NCBI GenBank assembly: GCA_903858085.1
Contig: CAIOHJ010000142.1
Span: 26,406 to 90,405 of the forward strand
Origin: an uncultured Chloroflexota bacterium
Lineage (GTDB): Bacteria; Chloroflexota; Anaerolineae; Caldilineales; Caldilineaceae
Direction: 5' to 3'
DNA length: 64,000 nt
Below are positions 9,248-17,838 of this stretch, piece after piece. Position 1 is the first letter of the stretch; each line of letters starts with the position of its first letter. A program made the position numbers and the translations under genes. A model generated the notes under the pieces. That model made no database searches and had not been told where the DNA came from. It was given only the letters and a program-made list of their open reading frames with translations.

Positions 9248-11080
9248 ATGTATATTCTGGGAATCTCCTGCTTTTACCACGACGCCGCAGCAGCGTTGCT
9301 GAGCGATGGCCAGATTGTTGCCGCAGCCGAAGAGGAGCGTTTTACCCGCGTCAAAGGTGACTCGGCGTTTCCCCGCCAGGCGATTCATTTTTGCCTCGAA
9401 CGTGCTGGCATCACGGCTCAAGAGCTTGACTACGTTGTCTTTTACGAAAAACCACTTCTCAAATTTGAACGAATTTTGTATTCAGCGCTGGCGACAGTGC
9501 CGCGCAGCGCCAGTCTTTTTCGAGAAGCCATGGTGACCTGGTTCAGCGAAAAGCTCTGGGTGAAAGCGCTGCTGGTCAGAGAACTCGATCTGCCTGCCCG
9601 GCGTGTTTTGTTTGCCGACCACCACCTTTCTCATGCGGCCAGCGCTTTCTTCTGTTCCCCCTATGCAGAGGCAGCCATCCTCACCCTGGATGGAGTCGGC
9701 GAATGGACCACCACAGCCAGCGGGTACGCTACTGCTGACTGGGGGCAGCCGGGGGCGCGCAACCAGATCGTGCTCGACCAGGAAATGCGCTTTCCCCACT
9801 CGCTTGGCTTGCTTTATTCGGCGTTCACCGCCTGGTTGGGCTTTGTTGTCAACAACGGCGAATACAAAGTGATGGGGATGGCTCCCTACGGAACACCTCG
9901 GTACGTTGACAAGGTTCGTCAGCTGATCGAAGTGGCTTCAGACGGATCATTTCACCTCAACATGCGCTATTTCAGCTTTCATCACTCGACACAGCAGACC
10001 TACAACCGCCATTTCGTCGAACTGTTCGGCCCTCCCCGCTCCCCCAAAAGTGAATTTATCACGGATCTGACCCATCCCGGTCTGGGCGAAGTCTCTTCCA
10101 GCCTCAAAGCAGACAATCAATACTACGCCGATGTTGCCGCCTCAATCCAGCTTGTGACCGAAGAGACGCTCCTGGCAATGGGGCGCGACCTGCAGCGCCG
10201 TACCGGAGCCCGCAACCTCTGCATGGCAGGCGGTGTCGCTCTCAACAGCGTTGCCAACGGACGGATGGTGCGAGAGGGCCCCTTTGAGAATGTCTGGGTG
10301 CAGCCCGCTGCCGGCGACAGCGGTGGTGCGCTAGGCGCTGCCCTGTACGCCTACCATATTCTCCTTGGCAGACCGCGTGTGGCGACAATGGAACACGCCT
10401 ACTGGGGGCAGACCTATCGTTCAGAGGCTGTTTTTGCCTTTTTGCAAAAAATGGGGCTGCCCTACCTGGAGTTGCCCGACGACAAACTCCTCGAAAGGGT
10501 GGTCGACGACCTGACCCAGCGCCGGGTGATCGGCTGGTTTCAAGGACGTTTTGAATGGGGGCCGCGGGCACTGGGCAACCGCAGCATTCTGGCCGACCCA
10601 CGCAGCGAAGCGATGAAGGAAGTCGTCAACAGCAAGATCAAGTTTCGTGAACCTTTCCGCCCTTTTGCTCCAGCCATTCTGGAAGAACACGTCGACGAAT
10701 TTTTCACCACACCCAATCTTGACCAGAATTATCTGGCCCGCTATATGCTGCTGGTCAGCCCAGTTTCCCCACCAAAGCAGACGGTCATTCCGGCCACGAC
10801 CCATGTGGGGGGAACCGGCCGTCTACAAACGGTGCGTGCAGGCTGGAACCCACGGTATCATGCTCTGATTCAGACGTTCGGCCAGGCAACTGGGGTCCCT
10901 GTTCTTTTGAATACATCCTTCAATCTGCGTGGGGAACCGATTGTGGCCACACCACAGAATGCATTCAACACCTTTGTCGGCAGCGATATCGATGTGTTGG
11001 TGCTGGAAAACTTTATGGTGCGTAAAACAGATCTGGGAAGCCGATGGGAACCAACTTTCAAGGGAGCCGTAGGCGAATGA
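9248..11080 (+). CDS. Carbamoyltransferase (NodU/CmcH/TobZ family)
   Basis: A 610-residue enzyme that transfers a carbamoyl group from carbamoyl phosphate, through an adenylate intermediate, to a hydroxyl on a sugar or other small molecule. The N-terminal Kae1-like domain begins MYILGISCFYHDAAAAL and carries EEERFTRVKGD and the DHHLSHAASAF histidines near residues 124-132. The middle contains CMAGGVALNSVANG. The C-terminal part carries FEWGPRALGNRSILADPR and VLLNTSFNLRGEPIV, typical of the YrdC-like carbamoyl-adenylate site. The sequence looks complete. It overlaps the next gene by 4 bases (ATGA). The substrate cannot be read from sequence; neighbours suggest a cell-surface or secreted molecule. 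Confidence 0.93.
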   Translation: MYILGISCFYHDAAAALLSDGQIVAAAEEERFTRVKGDSAFPRQAIHFCLERAGITAQELDYVVFYEKPLLKFERILYSALATVPRSASLFREAMVTWFSEKLWVKALLVRELDLPARRVLFADHHLSHAASAFFCSPYAEAAILTLDGVGEWTTTASGYATADWGQPGARNQIVLDQEMRFPHSLGLLYSAFTAWLGFVVNNGEYKVMGMAPYGTPRYVDKVRQLIEVASDGSFHLNMRYFSFHHSTQQTYNRHFVELFGPPRSPKSEFITDLTHPGLGEVSSSLKADNQYYADVAASIQLVTEETLLAMGRDLQRRTGARNLCMAGGVALNSVANGRMVREGPFENVWVQPAAGDSGGALGAALYAYHILLGRPRVATMEHAYWGQTYRSEAVFAFLQKMGLPYLELPDDKLLERVVDDLTQRRVIGWFQGRFEWGPRALGNRSILADPRSEAMKEVVNSKIKFREPFRPFAPAILEEHVDEFFTTPNLDQNYLARYMLLVSPVSPPKQTVIPATTHVGGTGRLQTVRAGWNPRYHALIQTFGQATGVPVLLNTSFNLRGEPIVATPQNAFNTFVGSDIDVLVLENFMVRKTDLGSRWEPTFKGAVGE

Positions 11081-12705
11081 GCCGCAAATTGATGGCTCTG
11101 TTTCTTCTGCTGGGCCTGTATACGCTGTTGAGCGTTTTTGTACTTGAGCTGGGTCTACGCCTCTTTGCCAAAGTGCCGCCCGCAGCAGCCCCTGGCTTTT
11201 TTTGGCGGGCCCCGGACCCGTTGACCGGTTGGAGCCTGCAGCCCAACACCTCCGGGCGTTGGTACAACGCAATGTACGAGTTTGATGTGGAAGTGCATGT
11301 GAACGAGTTGGGCATACGGGCCCCCGACTCTGTCAGCTACACGAAATCTCCAGATGTCTATCGAATTCTGGTGCTAGGCGATTCGTTTGTAGAGGCTGTG
11401 CAGGTTTCCTACGAACAGACTTTTGGTCAGCAACTGGCTGAACTGCTCAACAACGCTGGGGCCAGCATACAGGAAGATGTGCGACGGATCGAGGTGATCA
11501 ACGTGGGCACCGGCAGTTGGGGCAACGACCAGCAGCTGCTCTGGCTCCGCCACGAGGGTTACAAATACTCGCCCGATCTGGTCATCCTGGCCTTCTTCCC
11601 AGCCAATGACTATATGAACAACTACATGCCCCTGGAATTTGCCAACCAGAAGGCGATCCGTAAGCCCTGGTTCGAGTGGGCGGAGGGACAGCTTTTGCTC
11701 CATGATTTTCCGTTCGACCCTGAGAAGACGGAGCCAGGCCGCCGACGACTGGGAGCGTTGGCAGCCTCTGAACCCACAGTTTCAACAGCCGAAACCGTGA
11801 GCCCAGGGGCTCTGCAGTGGCTGGGAGCATGGCTGCACCAGTATTCAGCCCTCCACCGCTATCTGGACCCACGTCTGCGGGCTGCATCCCCTGGCTTTGC
11901 CAGCTGGTTGGCGACCACTGGGTTGATCGAGGCTGGACGCGAGACAGCCGATCAGGCACAGGGGGAGGCGTATATTCCAGTAGCCTACGGGATCTACGCC
12001 AACCCACTTTCCTCCCCCTGGCCCGAGGCGCTGGTAATGACACGCGCACTGCTGGATGAGTTCAAAAAAGAGACCCGCCAACTGGGCATCCCGCTGCGTG
12101 GCTTGCTCATCCCAGCAGCAGAAGAGCTTGTCCCCGGTATGTGGGAGCAGATCCTGAAGAGCTACCCAGCAATGCAGGCGCAGAGCTGGTCGATCGCCCA
12201 GCCCGCAGAACAGACCAAGGCGTTGTTTGCCGATGCGGGAATTCCACTGCTCGATCTAGCACCGATTTTTCGTCAGCAGCTGGCTGAGGGAAACACCCTT
12301 TTTCTACACGAAGATCGCCATTTTACCCCTGCAGGGCACACAGTGGCAGCCTATCAGCTGGCCCGATGGCTTACCCAGGACCCAACAGCAGCACTCTTCT
12401 CAGCACCTGCCGTGCCAAACACCCTCCCTGTTGCATGGGGCCATCTGGTCTGGCGAGGCCTTGGCTGGACTCTCCTGGCGCTGCTGGGGATTTCGGTGGT
12501 CTGGAGCATCTACCGAAGCGGGCCGCTCGGCTGGTTGCGCAATACAGGGTTGATGTTCGGGACAGCTGGTGAATTGCTGGTCTTTTTTGTGCGGCGACAA
12601 AATTTTGTTCTGCTGCCGCTTGTCGTAATTTTGTTGATCTTTGGCGGTCTGCTGGTCGTTGCCCAGGCTTCTGTCGTTGGGCCGTTTATTTACACACTTT
12701 TCTAG
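11077..12705 (+). CDS. Membrane-anchored SGNH hydrolase fused to a DUF5989-like C-terminal segment
   Basis: About 542 residues. After an N-terminal membrane anchor (ALFLLLGLYTLLSVFVLELG) comes an SGNH domain with LVLGDSFVEA near residue 100, NVGTGSWGNDQQ, FFPANDYMNN and the DRHFTPAGH catalytic block near 410. The last ~110 residues add two further membrane helices. The final segment, GELLVFFVRRQ followed by a hydrophobic stretch and QASVVGPFIYTLF, matches my memory of DUF5989, a tiny protein usually encoded separately beside carbamoyltransferase and sxtJ. The start at 11077 overlaps the previous stop by ATGA; the open frame extends 11 codons upstream without a good site. Confidence 0.82.
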   Translation: MSRKLMALFLLLGLYTLLSVFVLELGLRLFAKVPPAAAPGFFWRAPDPLTGWSLQPNTSGRWYNAMYEFDVEVHVNELGIRAPDSVSYTKSPDVYRILVLGDSFVEAVQVSYEQTFGQQLAELLNNAGASIQEDVRRIEVINVGTGSWGNDQQLLWLRHEGYKYSPDLVILAFFPANDYMNNYMPLEFANQKAIRKPWFEWAEGQLLLHDFPFDPEKTEPGRRRLGALAASEPTVSTAETVSPGALQWLGAWLHQYSALHRYLDPRLRAASPGFASWLATTGLIEAGRETADQAQGEAYIPVAYGIYANPLSSPWPEALVMTRALLDEFKKETRQLGIPLRGLLIPAAEELVPGMWEQILKSYPAMQAQSWSIAQPAEQTKALFADAGIPLLDLAPIFRQQLAEGNTLFLHEDRHFTPAGHTVAAYQLARWLTQDPTAALFSAPAVPNTLPVAWGHLVWRGLGWTLLALLGISVVWSIYRSGPLGWLRNTGLMFGTAGELLVFFVRRQNFVLLPLVVILLIFGGLLVVAQASVVGPFIYTLF

Positions 12706-14150
12706 CGGCGGCTGCCAGCCTGGATAGCGGCCGCCGCACGCAGACCACTGTTGTAGGCGCCATGTACCGTCCCCCGAAACCGAACATCGGTATGTTCTCC
12801 CGCAAAAAAAAGACGACCTGCCACGTTTTCTTCAAATTGTTCGAAGTGGGCAGCCAGCGTGTCGACACCTGCCAGGCTGTAACTGCCACGGCTGTACGGA
12901 TCTTGCGTCCAGCGTGAGACCAGCAGCGACTCAGGCGCTGAAGCGTCCGGATAGATTGTGCCCAACATGGCCAGCACATCCTCTTGAATCTGCTCGTTGC
13001 TTTGTGTTTCCATGGCCAGACCATAGGCCCCCAGCGCAAAAGTCATCAGCATGTTGGCCCCTGGTACAAACCGGCTGACATTCATGGTGTAAGGGTACTG
13101 GCCCTTGAGAGGGGCTGCTGTGTACCCCACATACTGCACGGTCTCATCCCAAAATGGTTCGGAGAAGTGCATGGCAACTTTGTTGACATGACCGACCCCC
13201 AGACTGGAAATTGCCTCTTGAAACGCCGAAGGCAAAGGAGGCTCAAAGGTGACGGTACCCGCTTTGAGCACACCGATCGGCAATGTACAAAGGCAGTAGT
13301 CTGCCACAAAAGTGCCCTGGCGGGTCTGTACTTCCACACCTGTCGCGTCGACACGAATCCGCTCTACGACCTGTTCGAGATGGATCTGCAGCCCCTGCGC
13401 CAGGTGATTGACAACAGCATCGTAGCCGCTGGGGAACAAAACATCTTCTCCGGGATACGCTTCATCTTCGTCCCACTCAATCGCGTTGAGGGCTTCAATG
13501 GCATCTCCAGCATCAAACTCGGCATATGCGCTCAGTTGATAGACCATGACTGGGTCTGTCAGCCATGCTGGGTTGATCACAGCGATTGCCTGCGCCAAAC
13601 TTTGACCTGGCGTCGCACTTTCGCCTACCTGTTCCAACAACTCCAGATATTGATCGTAGGCGGCGTCCATCACTGCATCGCTGAGCGCATTGCCGTTGCC
13701 ATCGTAGACTACCAGGCTGTCGTCGTCTGTTCTGTAGGTGCTTGCTCCTGCTGACTGGGCCAGTGCCGTGATCGGATTGCCTTCAGGACCATGAATCCAG
13801 GAGGCCCCCATGTCGACCGGAATGCCCAGCGACCGATCGGTAAAAATTCGCCCCCCGATGCGATTGCGTGCTTCCAAGATACGCACAGACAGCCCATCCT
13901 GTTGCAATTGCCGTGCAGCAGCCAACCCAGCCATCCCTGCCCCGATCACAATCGCTGTCGGGGCGGCGCTGTCATTTTGCTGGCTGACCAGGCTTAACCA
14001 GACTTGAAACGGCGACTGGCCGGGCACAGTGCCGTCGCTGGGTACACAGCCCAGAACAGGGGCAGAGAGCGAGAGGCAGGCAGCCAACTGGAGAAACCCA
14101 CGACGGGAGAGGCTGTGGCGGAGACGATGGGCTGTCATTCGATGACTCAC
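12702..14150 (-). CDS. Flavin-containing amine oxidase, Tat-exported lipoprotein
   Basis: A 482-residue FAD enzyme of the monoamine/polyamine oxidase family. The N-terminus has a twin-arginine signal (SLSRRGFLQLA) that ends in a lipobox-like VLGC, so the protein is probably exported folded and anchored. The FAD dinucleotide fold IVIGAGMAGLAAARQL is near residue 66, followed by EARNRIGGRIFT and DMGASWIHG. The C-terminal FAD motif is FFAGEHTDVRFRGTVHGAYNSG. Such enzymes oxidise amines to aldehyde, ammonia and hydrogen peroxide; the substrate is not evident. It lies 45 bases downstream of sdhB and may be read through from the sdh operon. Its stop overlaps the convergent SGNH gene by 4 bases. Confidence 0.88.
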   Translation of the reverse strand: MSHRMTAHRLRHSLSRRGFLQLAACLSLSAPVLGCVPSDGTVPGQSPFQVWLSLVSQQNDSAAPTAIVIGAGMAGLAAARQLQQDGLSVRILEARNRIGGRIFTDRSLGIPVDMGASWIHGPEGNPITALAQSAGASTYRTDDDSLVVYDGNGNALSDAVMDAAYDQYLELLEQVGESATPGQSLAQAIAVINPAWLTDPVMVYQLSAYAEFDAGDAIEALNAIEWDEDEAYPGEDVLFPSGYDAVVNHLAQGLQIHLEQVVERIRVDATGVEVQTRQGTFVADYCLCTLPIGVLKAGTVTFEPPLPSAFQEAISSLGVGHVNKVAMHFSEPFWDETVQYVGYTAAPLKGQYPYTMNVSRFVPGANMLMTFALGAYGLAMETQSNEQIQEDVLAMLGTIYPDASAPESLLVSRWTQDPYSRGSYSLAGVDTLAAHFEQFEENVAGRLFFAGEHTDVRFRGTVHGAYNSGLRAAAAIQAGSRR

Positions 14151-14195
14151 TTTTTCCTGAAGCTGGTTTTGTCGCAGCCATCGGCTGTACGAAAA

Positions 14196-14951
14196 CTAAC
14201 GTTTGCCTTTGCCCGCAAAACTTGCGCGCAGCAGATCGCGGTTCATCATTGCGATAAAGTCCAGACTGATCTCTTTGGGGCAGACCGCCTCGCATTCTCC
14301 CAGATTGGTGCAACCGCCAAACCCCTCAGCATCCATCTGGTGAACCATCAGGACCGCACGGTCGAAGCGTTCAGCCTGTCCCTGAGGCAGTGAATTGAGG
14401 TGCGCCAGTTTGGCCGAGGTGAAAAGCATGGCAGAACTGTTGGGACAGGCAGCCACACAGGCCCCACAACCGATACAGGCCGCAGCGTTCATGGCCTGAT
14501 CCGCTTGTACTTTCGGCACAGGAATCACGTTGGCGTCTGGAGCCTGTCCGGTGTTGACAGAGATGTACCCACCTGACTGCACGATGCGGTCGAAAGCGCT
14601 GCGATCAACCATCAGATCTTTGAGCACAGGAAAGGCCTGGGCACGCCACGGCTCCACCGTAATGTTGTCGCCGTCCTTGAATTCTCGCATATGGAGCTGG
14701 CAGGTCGTGACAGAGGCCTTGGGACCATGTGCGACGCCGTTGATCATCACACCACACATGCCGCAGATCCCCTCACGACAGTCGTAATCGAAGTGGACTG
14801 GCTCTTCGTTGCGGTCGATCAGTTGCTGGTTGAGCAGATCCAACATCTCCAGGAAGGAACTGTCTTCGCTGACGCCTTCCAGGTTGTAATCGACAAGACG
14901 GCCTTCTGAACTGGCATTTTTTTGGCGCCAAACTTTCAATTTCAGTCGCAT
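14196..14951 (-). CDS. sdhB: Succinate dehydrogenase / fumarate reductase iron-sulfur subunit
   Basis: A 251-residue subunit that passes electrons from the flavoprotein to the quinone site. The N-terminal ferredoxin domain holds the [2Fe-2S] ligands in [14 protein letters not shown] near residues 58-70. The C-terminal part has [13 protein letters not shown] and a second cluster motif, [14 protein letters not shown], for the [4Fe-4S] and [3Fe-4S] centres. The Leu after the first Cys of the last motif (TNLGEC) is common in this subgroup. It is the last subunit gene, 15 bases after sdhA, in the order sdhC-sdhA-sdhB. Confidence 0.95.
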   Translation of the reverse strand: MRLKLKVWRQKNASSEGRLVDYNLEGVSEDSSFLEMLDLLNQQLIDRNEEPVHFDYDCREGICGMCGVMINGVAHGPKASVTTCQLHMREFKDGDNITVEPWRAQAFPVLKDLMVDRSAFDRIVQSGGYISVNTGQAPDANVIPVPKVQADQAMNAAACIGCGACVAACPNSSAMLFTSAKLAHLNSLPQGQAERFDRAVLMVHQMDAEGFGGCTNLGECEAVCPKEISLDFIAMMNRDLLRASFAGKGKR

Positions 14952-14966
14952 GATCCTGTATCCTTA

Positions 14967-16931
14967 CTATTTGTAGCTGCGCGTCGCCAATTTGACAGTT
15001 TCAAAATGTAACGGTTCTTTGTGCAACAGAGGCAACGCGCCTTCTCCTGTGTACTGCCAGGCACCCACATAGGCATAGCCGCCATCGTCGCGCAAAGCTT
15101 CTCCGTCGGAGGTTTGGTACTCTTCACGGAAGTGGCCACCACAAGACTCGTTGCGATTCAACGCGTCGATGCACATCAGCCGTCCCAGCTCAAAATAGTC
15201 GACCAGCCGACCTGCCTTTTCCAATTCTTGGTTCAACTCGTTGGCGGTTCCAGTGACACGGACATTCTCCCAAAATTCAGCTTCCAGTTCTGGAATCAGC
15301 CGGATCGCCTTTTCGAGCCCTGCTTCTGTCCGTGACATTCCACAATACTCCCAGACAAGCTTGCCCAGCTCTCGGTGGTAGTGGTCGACGCTCTGGGTGC
15401 CGCGTGTGTGGAGGAGCCGCTCTGTGATTCCTTGGACGTTGGCAACCGCCTCTTTGACACCATCGGCCGCTTCATCTACCTTTGCCAGCCGAGTTGAAGC
15501 GAGATAGTTGGGCAACGTTGCAGGAAGCACAAAGTAGCCGTCAGCCAGCCCCTGCATCAGCGCACTCGCACCGAGCCGGTTGGCACCATGGTCTGAAAAG
15601 TTGGCTTCCCCAATCACGAACAAGCCAGGAATGTTGCTCATCAGGTAGTAGTCGACCCAGAGCCCTCCCATTGTGTAGTGAGGGGCGGGATAGATACGCA
15701 TTGGGGTCTTGTAGGCGTTTTCCCCTGTGATATTTTCATACATGTTGAACAGATTGCCGTACCGTTCACGGATGACTCGCTCCCCCAGACGGTGGATCGA
15801 ATCGGCAAAATCCAGGTAGACCCCGTTGCGCAGGGGGCCAATCCCACGTCCGCTGTCAACCATGCGTTTGGCGGCACGCGAAGAGATATCACGCGGGGAA
15901 AGATTGCCAAAGCTGGGGTACATCTCCTCCAGATAGTAATAGCGTTCGCTTTCCGGGATCTGGTCTGCAGGACGGTGGTCTCCTGGCTGTTGTGGCACCC
16001 AGATACGCCCGTCGTTGCGCAAGGACTCGCTCATCAACGTCAGTTTGGATTGGTGTTCGCCGACGGGCGGGATACACGTTGGGTGGATTTGTGTGTAGCA
16101 AGGATTGGCAAAATAGGCCCCTCGCTTGTGTGCACGCCAGATTGCCGTGCTGTTGCACCCTTTGGCATTGGTCGACAGGTAGAAGGCATTGCTATAGCCA
16201 CCCGTTGCCAACACGACCACATCCGCCAGCCGCGGGGTGATCTCACCTGTGCGCATATCGCGCACCACGATTCCGCGTGCGCGGCCGTCGATTACGATCA
16301 GATCCAACATTTCGGTACGAGTAAACATCTGGACGGTGCCGGCAGCGATCTGGCGGCTCAACGCCTGGTAGGCCCCCAGCAACAGCTGTTGTCCTGTCTG
16401 CCCACGTGCATAGAAGGTGCGCGCAACCTGAGCCCCACCAAAAGAACGGTTGTCCAGCATCCCACCATACTCGCGCGCAAACGGTACGCCTTGGGCCACA
16501 CATTGGTCGATGATGGAATTGCTCACCTCTGCCAGCCGGTAGACATTTGCCTCGCGAGCCCGGAAGTCCCCCCCTTTGACTGTGTCGTAGAAAAGTCGGT
16601 AGGTGCTGTCGCCGTCGTTGCGATAATTTTTGGCGGCGTTGATTCCACCCTGAGCAGCGACGCTGTGGGCACGGCGAGGGCTGTCCTGGTAAGCGTAGCA
16701 CTCAACAAGGTACCCCTGTTCTCCTAGGGTTGCTGCAGCTGCCCCGCCTGCCAGCCCAGAGCCCACAACAATCACCTTAAAACGGCGACGGTTGGTCGGG
16801 TTGACCAGTTTCATCTCAAATTTTGTGCGTTCCCACAAAGTTTGCACAGGCCCGGACGGCACCCGCCCGTCCAGCGTTGCTTCCACAAAAGTAGGTACCT
16901 GGGTCTTGATCGCAGTTTCTGTTGTACTCAT
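14967..16931 (-). CDS. sdhA: Succinate dehydrogenase / fumarate reductase flavoprotein subunit
   Basis: A 654-residue FAD subunit oxidising succinate to fumarate. Visible marks are the dinucleotide-binding [21 protein letters not shown] near residue 54 (read as [11 protein letters not shown] then AAAATLGE), the [17 protein letters not shown] segment whose His normally carries covalent FAD, the [12 protein letters not shown] segment, and the active-site MGGLWVDY. The length is that of the three-subunit, b558-anchored (type B) group rather than the shorter mitochondrial type. It is 16 bases after sdhC and 15 bases before sdhB. Confidence 0.95.
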   Translation of the reverse strand: MSTTETAIKTQVPTFVEATLDGRVPSGPVQTLWERTKFEMKLVNPTNRRRFKVIVVGSGLAGGAAAATLGEQGYLVECYAYQDSPRRAHSVAAQGGINAAKNYRNDGDSTYRLFYDTVKGGDFRAREANVYRLAEVSNSIIDQCVAQGVPFAREYGGMLDNRSFGGAQVARTFYARGQTGQQLLLGAYQALSRQIAAGTVQMFTRTEMLDLIVIDGRARGIVVRDMRTGEITPRLADVVVLATGGYSNAFYLSTNAKGCNSTAIWRAHKRGAYFANPCYTQIHPTCIPPVGEHQSKLTLMSESLRNDGRIWVPQQPGDHRPADQIPESERYYYLEEMYPSFGNLSPRDISSRAAKRMVDSGRGIGPLRNGVYLDFADSIHRLGERVIRERYGNLFNMYENITGENAYKTPMRIYPAPHYTMGGLWVDYYLMSNIPGLFVIGEANFSDHGANRLGASALMQGLADGYFVLPATLPNYLASTRLAKVDEAADGVKEAVANVQGITERLLHTRGTQSVDHYHRELGKLVWEYCGMSRTEAGLEKAIRLIPELEAEFWENVRVTGTANELNQELEKAGRLVDYFELGRLMCIDALNRNESCGGHFREEYQTSDGEALRDDGGYAYVGAWQYTGEGALPLLHKEPLHFETVKLATRSYK

Positions 16932-16947
16932 CGTCGTATGCTCTTTT

Positions 16948-17619
16948 CTAGTTCAGAATGCCCAGCAGCACAGCCAATGGCACGGTCGCAAATCCAGCTG
17001 GGACTCCCAGCGCCACAACGACAGCCATTCCACGGAAAAACCCGTCGTAGCGTTGACTGTTTACCCCCAGCGTCTGAAACATGCTCCAGACACCATGAAA
17101 CAGGTGCAGACCGAGCGAAGCCAATGCCAGCAGATAAAACAGGACGATCGGTGGGCTGGAAAAGCCGACCACCACGTTGCGGTAGGGGTCTGCCCGGTCA
17201 AAAGGAGTCACCCAACCCCAGGTATAGTGGGCCAGATGAAAAATCACAAACAAAAAAATGACCACACCGCCGATCCGCATGAAACGAGCTGCATAGTTGG
17301 CCTGCACCACCCGTTTGACCGCATAGTGGGTCGTGCGCGCCTGACGTGCCTGGTTGTACAAGGCAACAGCCGCCCAGATGTGCCCAGCCAATGCAGCCAC
17401 AATCACGATCCGAATCAACCAAAGAACCTGTGCGTAGGAAAAGACAGGTTCTCCCACCTCGCGTAGAAATTCGGCGTAATGGTTGAATTCGCTCGCTCCT
17501 TTAAAGATGTGTAGATTGCCCCACATATGCAGGATCAAATAGCCGATCCAGATCGCACCCGTTACAGCCATCAATGCCTTCTTGGCAATCGATGAGGTTG
17601 GAAGTACAGCTACTTGCAT
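16948..17619 (-). CDS. sdhC: Succinate dehydrogenase cytochrome b subunit (b558 family)
   Basis: A 223-residue membrane anchor with five predicted membrane helices and several histidines suited to bind two hemes b (for example [21 protein letters not shown] and LHLFHGVW). The length and single-anchor layout fit type-B succinate:quinone reductases. I chose the start at 17619, with GAGGGA 8 bases upstream; the open frame extends a further 24 codons without support. It leads sdhCAB. Confidence 0.9.
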   Translation of the reverse strand: MQVAVLPTSSIAKKALMAVTGAIWIGYLILHMWGNLHIFKGASEFNHYAEFLREVGEPVFSYAQVLWLIRIVIVAALAGHIWAAVALYNQARQARTTHYAVKRVVQANYAARFMRIGGVVIFLFVIFHLAHYTWGWVTPFDRADPYRNVVVGFSSPPIVLFYLLALASLGLHLFHGVWSMFQTLGVNSQRYDGFFRGMAVVVALGVPAGFATVPLAVLLGILN

Positions 17620-17714
17620 TGCAGATCCCTCTTTTTTGTATCGGTCATCGCAACTGGGTAGATCACATTGAAAGGCAGATCGCCCACCCACTGCTTCTGC
17701 CTGAAAACGTTTCC

Positions 17715-17720
17715 ATCATA
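17715..17720 (-). promoter_or_regulatory. Extended -10 promoter for sdhCAB
   Basis: On the minus strand TGTGC is directly followed by TATGAT, an extended -10 (TGC plus hexamer). The -35 region is poor (TTCCAG at 17 bases). The same TGTGCTAT core occurs at other promoters in this window. The leader would be about 90 bases. Confidence 0.45.
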
Positions 17721-17838
17721 GCACAGACAGCACAAATCTGGAATCACAAAAAGACATTTTTACAGATTGTTGTCTCTGGCAGCCATTTGACAATCTCCCA
17801 AATGCTGGCACAATGGACGCAACCATTGGAGGCAAACA

